Source: XYA12-FULL-58-9 sp001798605 (GTDB lineage: Bacteria > Myxococcota > XYA12-FULL-58-9). From it: a DNA stretch of 10,429 nucleotides. Below, one piece after another: positions 7,359-10,429 of this stretch; positions within the stretch are counted from its first letter, which is position 1; every line of letters starts with the position of its first letter. A model generated the notes under the pieces. That model saw nothing but the letters and a program-made list of their open reading frames with translations. It ran no database searches and was not told the origin of the DNA. The stretch covers positions 1-10,429 of the forward strand of contig DAINMX010000227.1 of assembly GCA_036736205.1 (NCBI GenBank), in the 5' to 3' direction. A program made the position numbers and the translations under genes.

Positions 7359-7392
7359 GGTGGCCGGTTTGTCGGGGCCCTTACGATTACCA

Positions 7393-7399
7393 GGTGGAG
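7393..7399 (+). promoter_or_regulatory. Ribosome binding site favouring the GTG start of lptE
   Basis: GGTGGAG at 7393-7399 is seven bases before GTG 7407. The in-frame ATG at 7422 is too far from it. Both starts leave the lipoprotein signal intact; the spacing favours GTG. Confidence 0.65.
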
Positions 7400-7406
7400 T
7401 GTCGCC

Positions 7407-7982
7407 GTGCGCAGCAGAGTAATGAATCACAATCGAGCGATTCCCCCCTTGCTCCTGCTGCTGGCGGCTGGGTGCGGTTATAGGGTCGTGCGCGGTGACA
7501 ATCCATTTGGTGCAGAGAAGATAGCCGTGATTCCCTTCGCAGAAGAAGAGCCGATTGGTATCTCCGGCGTTGTGGCTCGGGAGCTCGCCGCGCTCTTGGC
7601 GCGCGATGGCGTACACATCGTCATGTCGCCAGAGCACGCGGACGCCGTGTTGTCGGGCACCGTGCTCTCAGAGCAAACCAGCAAGAGTCCAGTTGCGGCA
7701 ACTGGCACCACGGTGCCCGCATACCGCATCGCGGTTACGGTGGAGGCCCACCTCAAACGCCATAATGAAAAGCTGTGGAGCGGCCAAGCGAATTCCCGAG
7801 ACAGCTTTCTACCTGCAAGGGCACCGCAGTCAAATGATTGGGATACACAGCACGCCCAAACCCACACCCTGCAGACGGACGCCAATCGTCGACAGGCGCT
7901 GGAGCGACTGGCCGTCGATCTCGCCCACACACTACACCAGCAACTCGTCATTGATGGCGAACTCTCCCGGGGGGGCAACTGA
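7407..7982 (+). CDS. lptE: LptE, LPS-assembly outer-membrane lipoprotein
   Basis: LptE plugs the LptD barrel and helps insert lipopolysaccharide into the outer leaflet. The 191-residue product has a lipoprotein signal: basic start MRSRVMNHNR, hydrophobic LLLLLAAG, then lipobox Cys23 followed by GYRVVRG, the usual CGY opening of mature LptE. The mature part follows the family pattern: KIAVIPF (38-44), a helix with VVARELAALLARDG (55-68), ADAVLSGTVLS (78-88), YRIAVTVEAHL (106-116) with W124, and a C-terminal helix RRQALERLAVDLAHTLHQQL (161-180). It lies 48 bp after leuS and one base before the holA start. leuS-lptE-holA is the conserved order in E. coli, which supports the call. The family is divergent in sequence, so context carries part of the weight. 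Confidence 0.87.
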   Translation: MRSRVMNHNRAIPPLLLLLAAGCGYRVVRGDNPFGAEKIAVIPFAEEEPIGISGVVARELAALLARDGVHIVMSPEHADAVLSGTVLSEQTSKSPVAATGTTVPAYRIAVTVEAHLKRHNEKLWSGQANSRDSFLPARAPQSNDWDTQHAQTHTLQTDANRRQALERLAVDLAHTLHQQLVIDGELSRGGN

Positions 7983-7983
7983 C

Positions 7984-8994
7984 ATGCCCGCACGCAAGGA
8001 TTTTGGAAACCACCTGCAGAAACAGGAGCCCATGCCTGTTTACGCTTTGCTCAGCACAGAGAATGTGTTGCTCGTTGAGGCGATCACGGCAGTCAGGGGA
8101 AGGGTTCTAACTGCAGCAGCTGACTTCAATCGAGATGAGTTCAGAGCAGGAGAGCCGGGCAGTGTCGAACGCGCCGTGGCTGCCGCCTCCACCCTGCCGA
8201 TGATGGCGGCCAGAAGATGGGTGCACCTCGCCGATATCCACAAGCTCAAGGCCAAAGACCACCTGCCACTGTTGTCATATCTGGAGCGTCCTTCACCGAG
8301 CTCGGTCCTCTGTCTGTCGGGCGACAAGCTCGACCAACGCACCAAGCTCGGACAAAAACTCCTCTCCGCGACATCCTTGTTCGTACTCGAGCCGCCGCGA
8401 CCACAGGACCTGCCCGTCTGGTTGGAGCGCCGAGCCCGGCAACGCCACCTCACCGTCGAACATGATGCAGCGCAGTTGCTCACTGACCTGATCGGCGGCG
8501 ATCTCGGCGATCTCGACATGGCGCTAGAGAAGCTCGCAACCTATGCCGGCGATGATGCAACGATCACGAGCGAACACGTGGAAGCGGTGGTCGCCCCGAC
8601 ACGCATCGACAGCATATTCAAGCTGACCGACGCCATCGGCGCACGCGACCTGTCACGGGCATCATTGCAACTTCGCAACGCCCTTGGCGGTGGCGAAAAC
8701 GCTCTGTTGGTCCTGACCATGATCGCCAGACAACTCCGCCACCTCTTGATGGTCAAGGAGTTGCGTGAGAAGGGGCAGAAGAGCGGTGACATCGCAACTC
8801 AAATTGGCATTCGCCCTTTTCTCGTCGAGCCGTTGGTGGCCCAGGCGCGCCGCTACGATTCTGACGAACTCTGCCATGCACTGGCAGCTGTCGCTCGTGC
8901 CGACGTGAGTCTCAAATCCAGCCGACTCGCCCCCGGAGTCATCCTCGACAGACTCCTGGTGGAGGTCATTTCCGCTTCCGAGGCAGCATCATGA
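7984..8994 (+). CDS. holA: DNA polymerase III subunit delta
   Basis: HolA is the clamp-loader subunit that opens the sliding clamp for chromosomal replication. The 336-residue product is close to the 343 of E. coli. The N-terminus has the family pattern PVYALLSTENVLLVEAITAV (18-37), in place of the typical VYLLxGxDxxLVxE. SSVLCLSGDKLDQRTKLGQK (106-125) matches the segment after the second strand. A Leu/Asp-rich helix region, LTDLIGGDLGDLDMALEKL (166-184), and the C-terminal collar domain (about 209-330, with FKLTDAIGARD and ALLVLTMIARQLRHLLMVKE) follow. The ATG at 7984 is chosen because family members carry about 15 residues before PVYxL. The frame is open further upstream through lptE, but that is a shadow. 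ATG 8032 is a less likely alternative with a ribosome site only three bases away. The stop overlaps the next start. Confidence 0.92.
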   Translation: MPARKDFGNHLQKQEPMPVYALLSTENVLLVEAITAVRGRVLTAAADFNRDEFRAGEPGSVERAVAAASTLPMMAARRWVHLADIHKLKAKDHLPLLSYLERPSPSSVLCLSGDKLDQRTKLGQKLLSATSLFVLEPPRPQDLPVWLERRARQRHLTVEHDAAQLLTDLIGGDLGDLDMALEKLATYAGDDATITSEHVEAVVAPTRIDSIFKLTDAIGARDLSRASLQLRNALGGGENALLVLTMIARQLRHLLMVKELREKGQKSGDIATQIGIRPFLVEPLVAQARRYDSDELCHALAAVARADVSLKSSRLAPGVILDRLLVEVISASEAAS

Positions 8995-10205
8995 ACTCTA
9001 ACACCGCGAACCTCCCACCCACCCCCTGGCAATTTCGTGCGACAAGCGTTGCGCTGTTTGCCCTCTGGCCGCTGTTGTTTGCCTGCGATGCGGTCATTGA
9101 CGTTGCGGCACCACAGAAAGCCACGGGAACCATTACCGTCCTCGACACCGGCGGCCCCAAGGGGCGCACCGGATGGTGGCCGTCTGTGGCGTTCGACAAC
9201 AACGACGTTCCGCACTTGAGCTACTGCGACGTCTACAATGCCGATCTTCGCTACGCTACGCGCAAGGGACAACACTGGCACACCACGTCAATCATCAGCA
9301 AAGGCCGAGTGGGCAAGTACACGGCTCTCGACGTCGACAGCAAAGGAGCGGTGGGCATCGCCTTCTATGACCAAGACCAGAAATACCTACGGTACGCTTG
9401 GCAAGACGACCAAGGGAGATGGCAAGACGAGCGGGTCGCCTGGGGTGTCGAGGTGGGCATGGGCGCGGAGCTTCGTTTCGACAAGGACGACGTCCCCCAC
9501 CTCTTTTATTACATCCCGAGCGCCAAGCTCATCCACGCCTACAAGCCTGCCGATGGTGAATGGCAAAAAGCTCCTATGGCCGACGTCACCGGCGGCTTTT
9601 CGGTCCGCATCAGCCCAATTCTCCGTGACAATGGCTTCTGGGTGAGCTACGTCGACTGGAACTTCAAAGACACGGAGCTACACCTCGCGAGCCCAACCCC
9701 CGATGGTTTCACGTCGGAGTTCGTCACCGGCAAGCGGGGACCCGGTTGGCGCAGTCAGCTGTTCTTCGAAGGGGACGCACCGCGAATCATCTACACCAGC
9801 TTCCGTCAAGACCTGAGTATCGCGGAAAAGCGCGACGGCAAATGGCGCTCTGCACGGCTCCTGCAGTTCGTCGCCAACTTTGCCGCTACACAAACCGCAG
9901 CCGGAGATGTTCTCGTCGCCTACGAGGACGTGGGACGAGGCGCAGTTGGGAACGGTACTCTCAAGCTGCTGCGGCGGCATGAGAAACTTTGGAAACACTT
10001 TGACGTCGACGCGGAAGGACCTGCTGGACAGTATCTCGCGATCGCCGCAGATTCCCAAGGCCGCGCCGTCATAGCCTACTATTCTGACAATATTCGCGGA
10101 ATCAAGATTTACGATGAGGGCGTTCTTGGAGCCCCTGTCGAGTCCGCGGAAAAGGTGGTTTCCCCGAACCAACCGGCCGCGACATCACCTTCTGAGAACC
10201 ATTGA
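8991..10205 (+). CDS. Predicted beta-propeller lipoprotein of unknown function
   Basis: I do not recognise a named family. The 404-residue product has an N-terminal hydrophobic stretch (about 18-31) ending LLFAC, with a lipobox-like Cys32, so it is probably a lipoprotein. Residues about 62-378 consist of roughly seven units of 35-50 residues. Each has an [aromatic or G]xx-hydrophobic strand, a D-x-x-[DGN] turn, a VxHLxY or VxIAYY strand, and often a later LRYA-K-GxxW step. Clear examples are SVAFDNNDVPHLSY (65-78), ALDVDSKGAVGIAFYD (112-127), LRFDKDDVPHLFYY (161-174) and AIAADSQGRAVIAYYSD (350-366). This pattern suggests a seven-bladed propeller (inference). The tail (385-404) is Ser/Pro/Ala-rich. 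The ATG overlaps the holA stop (ATGA, 8991-8994) with GAGG seven bases upstream, so translation is probably coupled. It occupies the slot of nadD in E. coli. Confidence 0.8.
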   Translation: MNSNTANLPPTPWQFRATSVALFALWPLLFACDAVIDVAAPQKATGTITVLDTGGPKGRTGWWPSVAFDNNDVPHLSYCDVYNADLRYATRKGQHWHTTSIISKGRVGKYTALDVDSKGAVGIAFYDQDQKYLRYAWQDDQGRWQDERVAWGVEVGMGAELRFDKDDVPHLFYYIPSAKLIHAYKPADGEWQKAPMADVTGGFSVRISPILRDNGFWVSYVDWNFKDTELHLASPTPDGFTSEFVTGKRGPGWRSQLFFEGDAPRIIYTSFRQDLSIAEKRDGKWRSARLLQFVANFAATQTAAGDVLVAYEDVGRGAVGNGTLKLLRRHEKLWKHFDVDAEGPAGQYLAIAADSQGRAVIAYYSDNIRGIKIYDEGVLGAPVESAEKVVSPNQPAATSPSENH

Positions 10206-10232
10206 TTTTTCTAACGGCCCGGCATTCGTGAA

Positions 10233-10429
10233 CTAGGGGCAATCGGTGTCCAGCACGTCCGCGTCTCCATCACAGTCATTGTCCTGACCGTCGAAGCAAT
10301 CCTCGGCGAAGAACGGGCTGTTGAGCGGGTTGAGAGGCTCACAGTCACAGTCGTCGCCGGCACCATCCCCATCGCTGTCCGGCGGAGGCAACGCCGCTGT
10401 CGCGCTTTCATCCAACGAACAGAAGGACC
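10233..10429 (-). CDS. C-terminal part of a Cys/Asp-rich MopE-like metal-binding protein (partial)
   Basis: A minus-strand frame runs in from the right edge and stops at TAG 10233-10235, giving about 65 C-terminal residues. It contains DSDGDGAGDDCDC, which resembles calcium-binding thrombospondin-type-3/EF-loop sequences. It also contains CFDGQDNDCDGDADVLDTDC, matching the C-x-DGxDNDCDG-x-x-D pattern of the MopE-type putative metal-binding motif common in secreted myxobacterial proteins. The codon TTG 10415 is unlikely to be the true start, because the frame is open beyond it (SFCS) and the motif normally sits at the end of a longer exported protein. The gene is convergent with the propeller lipoprotein, with only 27 bp between stops and no clear terminator hairpin. 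Function beyond metal binding cannot be told. Confidence 0.72.
   Translation of the reverse strand, partial: SFCSLDESATAALPPPDSDGDGAGDDCDCEPLNPLNSPFFAEDCFDGQDNDCDGDADVLDTDCP

Noticed and set aside
7555..7983. Upstream extension of the holA frame over lptE
   Set aside because: The extension does not resemble HolA and lies in an alternative frame of lptE. ATG 7984 gives the normal family length.
10211..10411. Alternative minus-strand frame of 66 codons at the right edge
   Set aside because: It is Arg/Thr-rich with no motif, while the overlapping frame carries the clear Cys/Asp metal-binding pattern.

Overview
The window looks like chromosome from a Gram-negative, moderately GC-rich bacterium (composition judged by eye, not computed). 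LptE, an outer-membrane beta-barrel protein and a lipoprotein show a diderm envelope. The style of MreC and LptE, the repeat-built lipoprotein and the Cys/Asp-rich MopE-type tail at the right edge suggest a deltaproteobacterial or myxococcal lineage. That placement is inference; there is no rRNA or other direct marker here.

Left block (1-2318, minus strand): the rod-shape operon mreB-mreC-mreD, read leftwards. mreB is complete. mreC is complete, but its start is ambiguous and its C-terminal tail is built from a 21-bp tandem repeat. mreD starts at a GTG that overlaps the mreC stop by 4 bp and runs off the left edge. A 174-bp divergent intergenic region (2319-2492) separates mreB from the next gene and should hold promoters for both directions.

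Middle (2493-4760, plus strand): a secreted 662-residue protein with a TonB-dependent-receptor-like plug and barrel, behind a Pro/Glu-rich linker. It is followed by 279 bp without a convincing gene. That stretch carries a perfect 16-bp inverted repeat, an internal hairpin and a second, interlocking inverted repeat just ahead of leuS.

Right block (4761-10205, plus strand): leuS, lptE, holA and a predicted beta-propeller lipoprotein, tightly packed and probably one operon. leuS-lptE-holA is the gene order known from E. coli, where nadD follows. Here the fourth place is taken by the lipoprotein, whose ATG overlaps the holA stop. A convergent gene enters from the right edge on the minus strand and shows only its C-terminal MopE-like metal-binding segment.

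Most of the window is conserved housekeeping DNA for cell shape, LPS export, translation and replication. I found no defence system, mobile element, CRISPR array, tRNA or rRNA. The least explained parts are the leuS leader structure, the repeat lipoprotein coupled to holA, the receptor-like protein and the MreC repeat tail.
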